64,000 nucleotides of DNA, taken from assembly GCA_027451985.1 (NCBI GenBank), contig DAIDHS010000002.1, positions 27,231-91,230 of the forward strand, in the 5' to 3' direction. The stretch comes from Elusimicrobiota bacterium. Lineage in GTDB: Bacteria; Elusimicrobiota; Elusimicrobia; UBA1565; UBA9628. Shown here in pieces: positions 41,902-50,791 of this stretch (position 1 is the stretch's first letter; each line of letters starts with the position of its first letter). The notes beneath the pieces are model-generated. The model did not search any database, was not told where the DNA came from, and was given only the letters and a program-made list of their open reading frames with translations. Both the position numbers and the translations under genes were made by a program.

Positions 41902-43587
41902 TTATAAACTTTTGCCGGAGGCGAGCACAATGCGGTATTCCCCCGGGTCGGCGGCAAAAGCGGCCAGGGACTGAGCCTCGGCGTCACGGGGAGCGGAGCG
42001 TCGCAGGAGCCGCGCAGACAAATAGTGGGCGAAGCCGTAGCAAAGACGGACGTCGCGCAGATAAGAGTCGCTCAGACCCTCCGGAGCAAAACGCTGAACC
42101 GAGATCGCCCAGAACGCGTTGGCGCTCGAGGCGGATCCTTCCCGGGCGCTTGAAAGCTCGATTTCCTGGAAAAGCCCGGAGGGCCGCAGGAAAAAAGGAT
42201 TTCCCATTAAGCCTAAGTCGGCCAAGCGGCGCTCGGAAAGCCCCGTGACGAAAATCGGGCGCTCATGAATCCACTCCTTGATTTGCGAGGCCATGCCGGG
42301 CCTCTGCGCGTCCGCGAAAATCCGGTCATGGACATCGGGCTCGACCAAGGACAGATAGCGCAGTCCGAAAAGAGCCGTGTCTCCCCCCACGATGGCCGCG
42401 GACGCCGGCGGCAGGCCGCGGCGCAAGTCCTTGGCATAATCGTAGGCTGAAAAATCGTTTCGATGGACCGCAGACGCGGCGTTGGCGGCCAAAGGCCACG
42501 CGGCGACGAGGAGCGCGGCGGGCCAAGCCGATTTAGGCGCCCAACGGGCCAGGGCATCGAGCCCGAAGGCGCACAAAACGCAGACAAAAATGCTGGGAAC
42601 GATGAAATCGGGAGAAAGCACGCTGCGCACCGTCCATTGCGTCACGTTGAAACGGGTGGCCAAAAAATAAAGAGGTCCAAAAAACAGGAAGCCCAGGGCT
42701 ACGCCCCAGAACAAACGTCTGTCCGAGCGCCACAAGGCCCAAACGCCAATTGAGGCAAGCCCAGCAGCGGGCGCTCCGTTCTTAAGCAGGCCGCGCGCAA
42801 AAAAACCCGTCAAATTTCCGACAAGGGTCGAAGAGAACGGCGCGGTGTAGGGACCGAAAAGGGTCAGAGTGCCGTAGGAAGACCGCCGCAAAACGTCCCA
42901 GGCCAGGCCGGCGTCGTGCAGGCGGATCCACAGATAAAACTCCAGGCTCAAACCCAAGCCGCAGAAGGCGCAGAACCGCGCGGCGTCGGGCGGCAGGCGC
43001 CGGCTGAGTTCCTGGCAGCGGCGGCTCCAAAGCCAAAAAAGAGCGGGGCTAAACAACAACAGGCTTTGGTGATTGACCAGGCCCAAGCCGAAGACAAGCC
43101 CGCTCAAGGACAGCCGCTTCAGATGCGATTTCGCATCGCCGTCCGAAAGCAGGAGCAGGAGCGTCAAAAAAAGAGCTTGGGCGGCGTACATCTCCTCCAG
43201 CAGACAGAACTTCCAGTAAAAAACGCCCAAGCCCAGCGCCAAGCAGGCGCCCAAGGCCGCCGCCGGGCGCGCGCGACGCCTCAAAAAAATGAAGAGGCAA
43301 GCGGCCGCTCCCGCCCCGCAGAGGGCGGAAAGGACGTTTAGCCGATAGGCCGGATTGCCCAAAGGAAAAACGTCCGTCCAAGCCCGGCCTAAAACGGCGT
43401 AAAGCGGATATCCCGGAGGGTGCGCTACGCCGAGACTCAAAGCCGCCACGGCCAAGTCCGCGCTGTCCCTGGGCGCGATGGAGGGATAGGCGCAGAATAA
43501 GTAGGCGGCGAAGAGAGTTAGGAACAGGAAAAGCGGCGCCGACGCCCAAGAAAACCGCCCGGCTTCAGAAGCGCCCGCCGGGCCCAT
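41902..43587 (-). CDS. TMEM260/DUF2723-like polytopic membrane protein (putative protein O-glycosyltransferase)
   Basis: A 561-residue protein with about 10-12 membrane helices. The first loop carries the DUF2723 signature: YPSIAPRDSADLAVAALSLG followed by VAHPPGYPLYAVLGR, and the second loop has FWKFCLLEEMYA-type residues (GVFYWKFCLLEEMYAAQALF). Human TMEM260, of the same family, is a protein O-mannosyltransferase; bacterial homologues are unstudied. The Asp in the first loop is the candidate catalytic residue. It lies three bases after tsaD and three bases before the second PorV-like gene. Confidence 0.75.
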   Translation of the reverse strand: MGPAGASEAGRFSWASAPLFLFLTLFAAYLFCAYPSIAPRDSADLAVAALSLGVAHPPGYPLYAVLGRAWTDVFPLGNPAYRLNVLSALCGAGAAACLFIFLRRRARPAAALGACLALGLGVFYWKFCLLEEMYAAQALFLTLLLLLSDGDAKSHLKRLSLSGLVFGLGLVNHQSLLLFSPALFWLWSRRCQELSRRLPPDAARFCAFCGLGLSLEFYLWIRLHDAGLAWDVLRRSSYGTLTLFGPYTAPFSSTLVGNLTGFFARGLLKNGAPAAGLASIGVWALWRSDRRLFWGVALGFLFFGPLYFLATRFNVTQWTVRSVLSPDFIVPSIFVCVLCAFGLDALARWAPKSAWPAALLVAAWPLAANAASAVHRNDFSAYDYAKDLRRGLPPASAAIVGGDTALFGLRYLSLVEPDVHDRIFADAQRPGMASQIKEWIHERPIFVTGLSERRLADLGLMGNPFFLRPSGLFQEIELSSAREGSASSANAFWAISVQRFAPEGLSDSYLRDVRLCYGFAHYLSARLLRRSAPRDAEAQSLAAFAADPGEYRIVLASGKSL

Positions 43588-43590
43588 GCC

Positions 43591-44595
43591 CTAGCGCCGG
43601 ACCCAGGAACGCACGGGCAAACCCGGATCGCTCCGGTAGCGCCGCTCCACGGCGCCCGCCTTAAGACGGTGCCAAGCCACCCGAGCGATCATGGCGCCGT
43701 TGTCCGTGCATAGCCGCGGCGTCGGCATGGCGACTTTTAAGCCGAGCTCTTGCCCGCGGAAAGCCGAAAGCTCCCGCAAACGGCTGTTTGCCGCGACGCC
43801 GCCGCCGATAACAGCGGATTTCACGCGGAATCGGCGCGCCGCGGCCATCGCTTTCGTGACCAGCGTGTCCGCGACCGCCTCCTGAAACGAAGCGCAGACG
43901 TCGTCAATTTCGTCCAGTCCGAGCTTTTTCGATCCGCGATCGCGTAAATAATAAAGCACGGCAGTCTTGAGTCCGGCGAAGGAAAAATCCCAGGTCTCCG
44001 GCATATAGGGCCTCGGCAAATCGACGGCTTTCGGATTTCCCCTCCGCGCCGCCTTATCGACCACGGGTCCACCGGGATAGCCCAAGCCCAGTAGTCGGGC
44101 CACCTTGTCGTAGGCCTCGCCGGCCGCGTCGTCCCGCGTGCGGCCCAGAACTCGGTAGCGTCCCGGCCCGCGGCACAAAAGCAAGTCGGTGTGTCCCCCA
44201 GAAACGATAAGCGCGACCAAGGGAAATTCCAGGCGGTTCTCGAACTCGGCGGCGAAAACATGACCTTCCAAATGGTTGACTGGCACCAGGGGTATTTTTT
44301 CCATGAGCGCAATCGCCTGCGCGGCGACCTTGCCCACCAGCAAAGGCCCCAGCAGGCCCGGTCCGCGCGTGTACGCCACGGCGTCAATCTTCTTGACACC
44401 GGCTTCCCGGCGGGCAGCGTCGATTACGGGATAAATTTTCTGCAGGTGCGCGCGGGCCGCCAGCTCCGGAACTACGCCGTTAAATTCCCTGTGCAGGGCG
44501 ATTTGCGAGGAGACGACATTGGAAAGAATGCGTCCGTCTTCAAGGACGGCCGCCGCGGTCTCATCGCAAGACGTCTCGATGCCCAGAACTCGCAT
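43591..44595 (-). CDS. tsaD: tRNA N6-threonylcarbamoyladenosine synthase TsaD
   Basis: A 334-residue soluble enzyme with the full family signature: GIETSCDETAAAVLEDG, VVPELAARAHLQ, NHLEGHVFA (metal-binding H108 and H112), ALIVSGGHTDL, SFAGLKTAV, GGGVAANSRLRE and CTDNGAM (Asp metal ligand). With TsaB/TsaE/TsaC it makes the t6A base at tRNA position 37. The other Tsa genes are not in the window. It lies between ctpA and the TMEM260-like gene with gaps of five and three bases. Confidence 0.97.
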   Translation of the reverse strand: MRVLGIETSCDETAAAVLEDGRILSNVVSSQIALHREFNGVVPELAARAHLQKIYPVIDAARREAGVKKIDAVAYTRGPGLLGPLLVGKVAAQAIALMEKIPLVPVNHLEGHVFAAEFENRLEFPLVALIVSGGHTDLLLCRGPGRYRVLGRTRDDAAGEAYDKVARLLGLGYPGGPVVDKAARRGNPKAVDLPRPYMPETWDFSFAGLKTAVLYYLRDRGSKKLGLDEIDDVCASFQEAVADTLVTKAMAAARRFRVKSAVIGGGVAANSRLRELSAFRGQELGLKVAMPTPRLCTDNGAMIARVAWHRLKAGAVERRYRSDPGLPVRSWVRR

Positions 44596-44600
44596 CTGCT

Positions 44601-45890
44601 TTAATTTCCGGAAGGCGCCGACAATATTTTCTCGGCCTTGAGGATTTCCATGGCGCGATTGAGAACCTCATCCGGCACCATGTCCTTTTCACTCACTTCG
44701 GAGCGAGGCTTCTTATCCTTGGCGTAGATCATGTCCCATTGGGCGTAGAGTTTGGACTCGACGTCTTTGGGCACGGCCACCACGATGTCCGGAGTGAGCC
44801 CGCCGCGGACGCCCTTATCGTCGTCGCGCATCAGGCAGCGGCCCAAGGGAGTATAGTAATGCGCCACCGTCAGCCGCAAAGCCGAGCCGTCGGATAGCGG
44901 GATGACGGACTGCACGCTGAACTTCCCGTAAGTCCTCTGGCCGACGATGACGGCGCGGCGGTAATCCTGCAGCGCGCCGGAGACGATTTCCGCGGCCGAG
45001 GCCGTGCCGCCGTTGACCAGCACGACGAGCGGCAAGTCCGCGAACGGCGCGGAGGCTTGGCTTCGGAAATCCTCGCGGCTTTTAGGATCGCGGCCTTGGG
45101 TATAGACGATAATCCGGCTGCCGCCGATGAAATCAGAGGCGACGGCGACGCCGGCGTCCAAAAGCCCGCCGGGGTTGTTGCGCAAATCGAGGACAAGGCT
45201 CTTCATGCCCTGCTTCTTGAGCCCGTCCAAAGCCGAAAGCAAATCCGGCCCGGTCTCGGCGCTGAACTCCGTGATGCGGGCGTAGCCGATATCCTTGTCC
45301 AACATGCGCGACTGCACGCTGCGGATTTTCACGATCTCGCGGGTCAACGGATAATCCCGGGTCGTCCACGGGCCTGCCTCGTCGTCGCCGGAGGAGCGCG
45401 AGACGGTCAGGGTTACTTTCGTGCCTGGATCGCCGCGCAATGCCTTGAAGGCGTCGTCGAAGGTGATGTCCTTGGTGGTTTTCCCATCGATGGCGGTAAT
45501 GCGGTCTCCGGGCAAGATACCGGCTCGATAGGCGGGAGTCCCAGGAATCGGAGTCATGACGGTCAGCCAATCATCTTTCATGTAGATGCGGATTCCCACG
45601 CCTCCAAATTGCCCTTCGGTCTCGCTTTTCATGTCCTCACTGGCTTCCGAATTGAGGAACTGGGAAAAGGGATCCAATGTGTCGACCATTCCCTCGGCTG
45701 CGCCGTAGATGAGTTTCTTGGCGTCTTCGGGCTTAACGTATTGGGACTGGATGTAGCTTAAAACGTTGACCAAAACTTTTAATTCCTTGTAGGTCTGCTC
45801 CTGCGGAGATGCCGCCGAATCGGCGGGAACGGCCCGCGCCGCCGAAGCCGTCAGCATCAGCGCGGCGGCGATTGCCCAGATATTACGCAT
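44601..45890 (-). CDS. C-terminal processing protease, S41 family (CtpA-like)
   Basis: A 429-residue exported serine protease. Signal peptide (WAIAAALMLTASAARA), an N-terminal helical domain, a PDZ domain (~88-170, VGIRIYMKDDWLTVMTPIPG), then the S41 core with LRNNPGGLLDAGVAVASDFI, the catalytic Ser298 in NGGTASAAEIVSGAL and Lys323 in GQRTYGKFSVQ. Such proteases often trim peptidoglycan hydrolases, fitting the EnvC/FtsX genes just upstream. The ribosome site AAGGAGGGAGC immediately before the ATG is strong. Confidence 0.95.
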   Translation of the reverse strand: MRNIWAIAAALMLTASAARAVPADSAASPQEQTYKELKVLVNVLSYIQSQYVKPEDAKKLIYGAAEGMVDTLDPFSQFLNSEASEDMKSETEGQFGGVGIRIYMKDDWLTVMTPIPGTPAYRAGILPGDRITAIDGKTTKDITFDDAFKALRGDPGTKVTLTVSRSSGDDEAGPWTTRDYPLTREIVKIRSVQSRMLDKDIGYARITEFSAETGPDLLSALDGLKKQGMKSLVLDLRNNPGGLLDAGVAVASDFIGGSRIIVYTQGRDPKSREDFRSQASAPFADLPLVVLVNGGTASAAEIVSGALQDYRRAVIVGQRTYGKFSVQSVIPLSDGSALRLTVAHYYTPLGRCLMRDDDKGVRGGLTPDIVVAVPKDVESKLYAQWDMIYAKDKKPRSEVSEKDMVPDEVLNRAMEILKAEKILSAPSGN

Positions 45891-45915
45891 GCTCCCTCCT
45901 TATATAAGGTATAGG

Positions 45916-47067
45916 CTACTGAGATTGCTCGAGCCAATCAAGAGGATTTAAAGCCTCGGTTCCCCGCCGGATTTCCAAATAAACTCGCCCATGACGACCG
46001 CCGCGCCGAGACCCGGCCTGGGCGATGATGTCGCCCGCCTTCACCGTCTGCCCCGAGAACTTAAGGAACTGCCCCAGATCCCCATAGATGCTGAAGAAAT
46101 TTCCACCATGATCAAGAATCATAACGCGTCCGTAAGAGCGGAAGCTCCCGGCGTAAATCACCTGTGCGTCCCGCATGGCCGCCACCGGAGCGCCCGGTTT
46201 TGTGGCGATAAGAATGCCGCGGCAAAGCGTCCAGACGCCGGTCGCCGGATCTCGGCGGCGGCCGAACGGTTCAATGACTCGGCCCAAAACGGGCCACGGC
46301 AAGGAATTCTTGGCCAGAGTCCACGTTGATGGCAGAGTCGGCGGAAAGCTCTTACGTTGCTTCAGCTTCTGAATAAGGCGGGTCAAGGCTCGAGCCGAAG
46401 CCTCGAGAGCCTTTTCCCGGGCCAAGGCCGCCGTTTTTTTTTGCTGTGTCGTCGCGATCTTAGCCAGGGCGTCCTGGTACTGCGCGTCGGCTTGGCGGGC
46501 CTTTTCCCTCACCTTCTGGCTTTGGGTCAGGATGCGTCCCTCTTCCAACTGCCGCTGCTTCTTCCGGCGCGACTCCGTCTTATCAAGGCCGCTGAGGCGC
46601 TTCAAGACGGCCGTCTGCTCCAAGACGGCCCGCTCAAGCAGCAGGTCCTTCCAAAGGCCTAGAGATCCGAAGGGGCCGTCTTGATTCCATAAATCATCGG
46701 AATAAGAGCGCAACTCCGCACGCATTTCCGAACGCCACAGACCGGAGGCACGCCCGACGGCCTGCAGGCGGCCCTCCAAAAGCTGTTGGTTGGCACGAGC
46801 GCTGCGTAATTCCCGCTTCAACCGGCCCATCTCCCCGTCAATCGCGGTCCGGCTCTTCTCCAGGCTCTGGGTTTGGCGCGTCAAGGATTCTTCCATCTGT
46901 TCGTAAAGCTGAATTTGCTCCTTGGCGGCTTTGAGTTCGTTTTGAATTTCGGCCAGCTTGCGTTTCTTCTCATCGAACCAAGCGAAGGATGGAGCGGGAG
47001 CGCTCCAGGAAAACACGAGCACGGCGGGTAAGAACAGCGTCAGGACGTTTCGGCGCAAAGAGACCAC
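45916..47067 (-). CDS. EnvC-like amidase activator with degenerate LytM domain
   Basis: Start at GTG 47067 (383 aa): the frame is open further upstream, but that lies inside the overlapping ftsX gene and encodes no plausible leader. After a signal-type segment (VLTLFLPAVLVFSWSAPAPS) there is a long coiled coil (~30-260, KLAEIQNELKAAKEQIQLYE) and a C-terminal M23/LytM domain (LTRL..., PWPVLGRVIEPFGRRRD, then ILIATKPGAPVAAMRDAQVI). The zinc ligands of active LytM enzymes are missing, as in E. coli EnvC, which activates amidases at the septum. The gene overlaps ftsX by 28 bases, as expected for a functional pair. Confidence 0.85.
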   Translation of the reverse strand: MVSLRRNVLTLFLPAVLVFSWSAPAPSFAWFDEKKRKLAEIQNELKAAKEQIQLYEQMEESLTRQTQSLEKSRTAIDGEMGRLKRELRSARANQQLLEGRLQAVGRASGLWRSEMRAELRSYSDDLWNQDGPFGSLGLWKDLLLERAVLEQTAVLKRLSGLDKTESRRKKQRQLEEGRILTQSQKVREKARQADAQYQDALAKIATTQQKKTAALAREKALEASARALTRLIQKLKQRKSFPPTLPSTWTLAKNSLPWPVLGRVIEPFGRRRDPATGVWTLCRGILIATKPGAPVAAMRDAQVIYAGSFRSYGRVMILDHGGNFFSIYGDLGQFLKFSGQTVKAGDIIAQAGSRRGGRHGRVYLEIRRGTEALNPLDWLEQSQ

Positions 47068-47780
47068 CCCGCCAACGCCAGAATCAGGATCAGCCCCGTT
47101 TGGCTGATCCAAGAAGGCCATGACCACCAGGAGGCAATCAGCCTCAGAGGCGAGGCCGTCGTCAGAGCCAGGGCCGCTCCGCACACGCAGCCGGCGGCGG
47201 CCAAAAAGGCCGGCGCGACGGTGTGAAGCCGTCTTTCCAAATGGTGCGGTGAAATCCAAAGAACGCAGAAGGCCATCAGGACCACAAACGCCGCGCTGAA
47301 CCCGAAGACCATGTCGATCCAGTAACCGTAAAATTGGGCTTGCAGGATGGCCTTGACCTCTGCGCTCTTATAACGGACGTCGGACCAATCCAAAATCGAG
47401 GAAGCGGATGAAATCCAATCCGAAATCCGGCCGAACCCCTGCGGCGACAAGCGAACTTCAAAAGAAGAAGGCAAGGGGTTCTCCCCCAGCCAGGCGACGG
47501 AATCGACGAGTTGAGGGTCTTTGCGCTCAAGCCGATCGAGAGCCTCTTGCTTGGAAACGTAGCGCACGCTCTCGACGTCCGGCAGGGCCATAATCTTGCC
47601 CTCCACCTGCTTTTGAGACGCGGCAGAAACGTCCTGAGCAGGAACAAGGAGAACGACAAAGTCCGCCCGCAGCGAGTTTTCGATCTGCCTGCACTGGGCA
47701 CGCAAGAGGAGCAAGGACTCTCCGCCCAGGCCTCCGGCCAGCCCGAGGAGAAACGCCAGAAGAAAGGACAGCTTTTTCAT
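47040..47780 (-). CDS. ftsX: cell-division protein FtsX-like
   Basis: A 246-residue protein with an N-terminal membrane helix, an extracytoplasmic FtsX domain (ADFVVLLVPAQDVSAASQKQ, ALPDVESVRYVSKQEALDRL, PLPSSFEVRL) and C-terminal membrane helices (FGFSAAFVVLMAFCVLWI, GLILILALAGWSL). FtsX normally works with the ATPase FtsE and recruits EnvC, and the EnvC-like gene directly follows, overlapping by 28 bases. No ftsE is present in the window, which is unusual. Length is somewhat short compared with ~300 for E. coli FtsX. Confidence 0.88.
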   Translation of the reverse strand: MKKLSFLLAFLLGLAGGLGGESLLLLRAQCRQIENSLRADFVVLLVPAQDVSAASQKQVEGKIMALPDVESVRYVSKQEALDRLERKDPQLVDSVAWLGENPLPSSFEVRLSPQGFGRISDWISSASSILDWSDVRYKSAEVKAILQAQFYGYWIDMVFGFSAAFVVLMAFCVLWISPHHLERRLHTVAPAFLAAAGCVCGAALALTTASPLRLIASWWSWPSWISQTGLILILALAGWSLCAETS

Positions 47781-47788
47781 CGTTCCGG

Positions 47789-49243
47789 CTAGAAGCCGGC
47801 CAGGGAAAATACGAGAGCCAGCGCGGTCAGGCTCACGAGCCCGGGAGAACGTCTTGCGGCGTAAGACAGAAATCCAGAAACTCCAGGCGCCCTGGCAGGA
47901 ACGAGCGCGGTTGGAGGAGGCGGCGGGACCGGCGCGACGCTCACAACGCCCGCATCGCCCATCGCGGCCGATAGTCCATGCAAAGGCACGTTTCCAGAGA
48001 CCAAGAGCACCCTATCCTTTGTGCCCCTCATCTTGCGGTAACCTAGAGTCCGCTCGTAAGCGAACCCGCTCTCCATTCGTAAGCGCGGCAAGGACTTCGC
48101 GATAATTTCAGCGGGGTCCTGGCCCGCGGGAATGCGCAGGCCGATGATCATCCGGGCAGACGCTCCGGGCATCTTCAAGAGTTCCGCCGCAGAGGAAGAG
48201 TCGGGATTCCAGTCGACCCGGACGCGCGCGACGGAAGGCAGCGCGAACAGGCGGGACACGTTCTTCCTCGGCAGCCACCCGACCACGGCAATCTTTCCAT
48301 GCATGCCGGCGCCTGGAACTCCCGCAGCAAAGCCGGGCGCGGGCTTAAACATCGCCGTCCGCGAAAGATCGGCCAGCGCATCGCGGAATTTCCCAGGGCG
48401 TTTGCTCATATCCAGGCTCAAAGCGACCATGACCTGATTCGAGTGGCCGGTAGCGGCGCTGGTAGTCGCGGCCACCGGTGGGACTTCGGGCCGCGCGGAA
48501 GGCCTCCGAGGCCATTGAATGGCGGCGTCATTTCGGGCGCTTTCGGGATGCGCAGATCCCCCCAAAATATGGGAGTCGTAGTCGTCGCGGCCCATCTGGG
48601 CGGCTTGGCCGGCGGAAGCCGACACCGCCTTGCTCGCCGAGAGTTTGAGCGGGGCCAGCAGCATTTGCAGAAGCGACTTGCGGCCGCGTTTCCCGGAGTT
48701 CTGCTCCCGGTCGAATGAATGGAGGCCGGGAGAGCCCGTCGTTTGGCCGTTCTGCGTGTTGACCAAAAAATCTTCGAGGCTGCCTGCCGGCAGCGGCGGA
48801 GGGCCCGCGGGAGCGCTCTCAGATTGGGCGGAGGCCGCCGGAGACGCGGGCACGCCGAACGGAGAGGCTACTACCGCATTCGGCACGGCGGCGGGAAGCG
48901 CGGAAGGCGCCTGAGGCGCGGCGGACTCAGCCGCAGAGGGGAGCGCCGCCGGCGCTGAAATAGCCCTGGAACTCGGCAAAAACCTGGGAACGAAGGAACG
49001 CCGCAGAGATGCCTTGGGCAAGCTCGGAACGGAGGAGTTTTCCATGAAATCCCCGAGATCCGGGGCAAGTCCGGCGGGTCCGCCGGGGACGATCTCGCCA
49101 TCGGAGACCGGGGTATTGGCTAAAGAGGCCCCGGCTTCCGGAGCCTCCGCCGCTGCCTCCTGCGCGGAACAAAGCGGCGCGGACGCGAGAAAGACACCCG
49201 TCGCGAGAACGAAAAAGAGGAGCACCGCTTTAGTTGTCTTCAT
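47789..49243 (-). CDS. secreted protein of unknown function with C-terminal hydrophobic tail
   Basis: A 484-residue protein starting at the ATG 49243, which begins a clean signal peptide (MKTTKAVLLFFVLATGVFLA). A longer frame exists upstream but lacks any leader. The mature part has Pro/Ala/Ser low complexity up to ~290, then a folded ~130-residue segment (LLKMPGASARMIIGLRIPAG, IIAKSLPRLRMESGFAYE) and a final hydrophobic tail (LVSLTALALVFSLAGF). No family is recognised. It is nine bases before ftsX and heads the envelope operon. Confidence 0.65.
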   Translation of the reverse strand: MKTTKAVLLFFVLATGVFLASAPLCSAQEAAAEAPEAGASLANTPVSDGEIVPGGPAGLAPDLGDFMENSSVPSLPKASLRRSFVPRFLPSSRAISAPAALPSAAESAAPQAPSALPAAVPNAVVASPFGVPASPAASAQSESAPAGPPPLPAGSLEDFLVNTQNGQTTGSPGLHSFDREQNSGKRGRKSLLQMLLAPLKLSASKAVSASAGQAAQMGRDDYDSHILGGSAHPESARNDAAIQWPRRPSARPEVPPVAATTSAATGHSNQVMVALSLDMSKRPGKFRDALADLSRTAMFKPAPGFAAGVPGAGMHGKIAVVGWLPRKNVSRLFALPSVARVRVDWNPDSSSAAELLKMPGASARMIIGLRIPAGQDPAEIIAKSLPRLRMESGFAYERTLGYRKMRGTKDRVLLVSGNVPLHGLSAAMGDAGVVSVAPVPPPPPTALVPARAPGVSGFLSYAARRSPGLVSLTALALVFSLAGF

Positions 49244-49264
49244 ATCCAATCGCTTTTCAGCCTC

Positions 49265-49273
49265 ATAATAGCA
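49265..49273 (-). promoter_or_regulatory. extended -10 for the leftward envelope operon
   Basis: Minus strand TGCTATTAT (49273-49265), 22 bases before the ATG at 49243, has a TGn extension. No clear -35. It shares the 118-base divergent region with the rightward pnt promoter. Confidence 0.4.
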
Positions 49274-49333
49274 AATTGAAATCAGATTTAGGGCCGCGCC
49301 CGATCTGAAGATAGCGGCAGCGGTTTCTTCATA

Positions 49334-49342
49334 TGCTATAAT
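49334..49342 (+). promoter_or_regulatory. extended -10 promoter of the pnt operon
   Basis: TGCTATAAT at 49334-49342 is a perfect TATAAT with TGn extension. Transcription would start near 49349, leaving a ~13-base leader containing AAGG before the GTG start at 49362. No -35 is recognisable. A GGGC-CGC-GCCC dyad lies between this and the divergent promoter. Confidence 0.55.
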
Positions 49343-49361
49343 CAAAAAACAAGGCAACTTT

Positions 49362-50501
49362 GTGGGCATCATTGTAGCGATTGCGAAAGAAACGGCGGCG
49401 GGCGAGCGCCGCGTCGCGCTGGTCCCGGAAGTCGCCGCCGCGCTCGTAAAAAAAGGCCTCACCGTTCTGATTGAATCCGGCGCGGGAGCCGCAGCCTATT
49501 ACCCGGACGCCCTTTACGCGGCAGCAGGCGCCGAAGTCATGCCTTCCCGGCAGGCTCTTCTTCAAAAAGCTTCCGTCGCGCTTAAAGTCCAGCCGCCGAC
49601 GGCCGAGGAAATCGGCTGGATGCGGCCCGGGACCATCACGGTCTCCTTTATGAACCCGAGCCGGAATTCGGAAACGGTTCGCCTCATGAGGGACGCGCAG
49701 ATCACGGCATTCGCCATGGAGCTTATCCCGCGCATCACTCGGGCGCAAAGCATGGATGCCCTCTCCTCTCAGGCAACGGCGGCCGGATACAAGGCCGCGC
49801 TCTTGGCCGCGGAGCATTCCCCCAAATTTTTCCCCATGCTCACGACCGCGGCGGGCACCATCCGCCCGGCAAAGATCCTCGTCTTGGGCGCCGGCGTCGC
49901 CGGTCTTATGGCCATCGCCACGGCGCGGCGCTTGGGCGCCCTCGTGGAGGCTTACGATGTGCGCCGCGCGGCAGGCGAGCACGTGCGCGCCTTGGGCGCG
50001 AAGTTCCTCGAACTTGCTCTTGACGCCGAGGCCTCCGGCGGATACGCGCGGGAGCTCACCCCCGAAGAGAAGATTAAGGAGCGCGCGATGGTCTCAGAGG
50101 CTGTCGCCAAAGCGGACGCGGTCATTACCACGGCCAACATCCCGGGCCGCAAGGCTCCACGGCTCATCGATCGCGACATGGCCTCGCGCATGCAGCCCGG
50201 CTCGGTCATCGTGGACTTGGCGGCGGAGTCAGGCGGGAACTGCGAGTTGACCCAGCCCGGAAAGGCGGCGGTGGTCAACGGCGTCATCGTCCTTGGCCAG
50301 GAAAACCTCCCTTCGCAAATACCCTTTCATTCCAGCCGGCTCTACGCCAAGAACCAGCAGGCCTTTCTCGACCTTCTAATAGGGAAAGACGGAAGCCTCA
50401 GCGGCGATTTCAGCGATGAAATTCTCGCCGCCTCCCTTCTGGTCCACCAAGGGCGCGTGGCCCATGAGCCGACCCGCGAGCTTGTGGAGGCCGCGGCATG
50501 A
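49362..50501 (+). CDS. pntAA: proton-translocating NAD(P) transhydrogenase subunit alpha, NAD-binding part
   Basis: A 379-residue soluble subunit with a GTG start. N-terminal AlaDH/PNT segment (AIAKETAAGERRVALVPE), the NAD-binding Rossmann motif ILVLGAGVAGLMAIATARRL and the family loop (YDVRRAAGEHVRALGAKFLE, ANIPGRKAPRLI). It binds NAD(H) on the cytoplasmic side. The alpha chain is split, as in Rhodospirillum-type enzymes; E. coli has it fused to the membrane part. Its stop overlaps the start of pntAB (ATGA). Confidence 0.96.
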   Translation: MGIIVAIAKETAAGERRVALVPEVAAALVKKGLTVLIESGAGAAAYYPDALYAAAGAEVMPSRQALLQKASVALKVQPPTAEEIGWMRPGTITVSFMNPSRNSETVRLMRDAQITAFAMELIPRITRAQSMDALSSQATAAGYKAALLAAEHSPKFFPMLTTAAGTIRPAKILVLGAGVAGLMAIATARRLGALVEAYDVRRAAGEHVRALGAKFLELALDAEASGGYARELTPEEKIKERAMVSEAVAKADAVITTANIPGRKAPRLIDRDMASRMQPGSVIVDLAAESGGNCELTQPGKAAVVNGVIVLGQENLPSQIPFHSSRLYAKNQQAFLDLLIGKDGSLSGDFSDEILAASLLVHQGRVAHEPTRELVEAAA

Positions 50502-50791
50502 TGACCGGAATGTGGGCCTCCGTCACCATCGTCATTCTGGCCGCCTTCACCGGATACGAGGTCATCAGCCGCGTGCCGGTCATGCTCCACACGCCGCTCA
50601 TGAGCGGCTCGAACTTCATTCACGGCATCGTGCTGGTGGGCGCCATGATCGCCCTGGGCCACGCCCACACGCCGGCAGAACAGGTTGTCGGGTTCATCGC
50701 CGTGGCCTTAGCCGCAGCCAACGTCGCGGGCGGCTACGTGGTCACCGATCGGATTCTGCGCATGTTCCTTAAAGCCAAGGCCAAGGAATGA
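50498..50791 (+). CDS. pntAB: transhydrogenase alpha subunit, membrane part
   Basis: A 97-residue membrane protein with three helices and the conserved segments FTGYEVISRVPVMLHTPLMS, then GSNFIHGIVLVGAMIALGH. It forms part of the proton channel with PntB. It overlaps both neighbours by four bases (ATGA), so all three subunits are translationally coupled. Confidence 0.95.
   Translation: MMTGMWASVTIVILAAFTGYEVISRVPVMLHTPLMSGSNFIHGIVLVGAMIALGHAHTPAEQVVGFIAVALAAANVAGGYVVTDRILRMFLKAKAKE

Noticed and set aside
49244..49462. N-terminal extension of the secreted protein next to ftsX
   Set aside because: It would remove the clean signal peptide and extend through the divergent promoter region into pntA.
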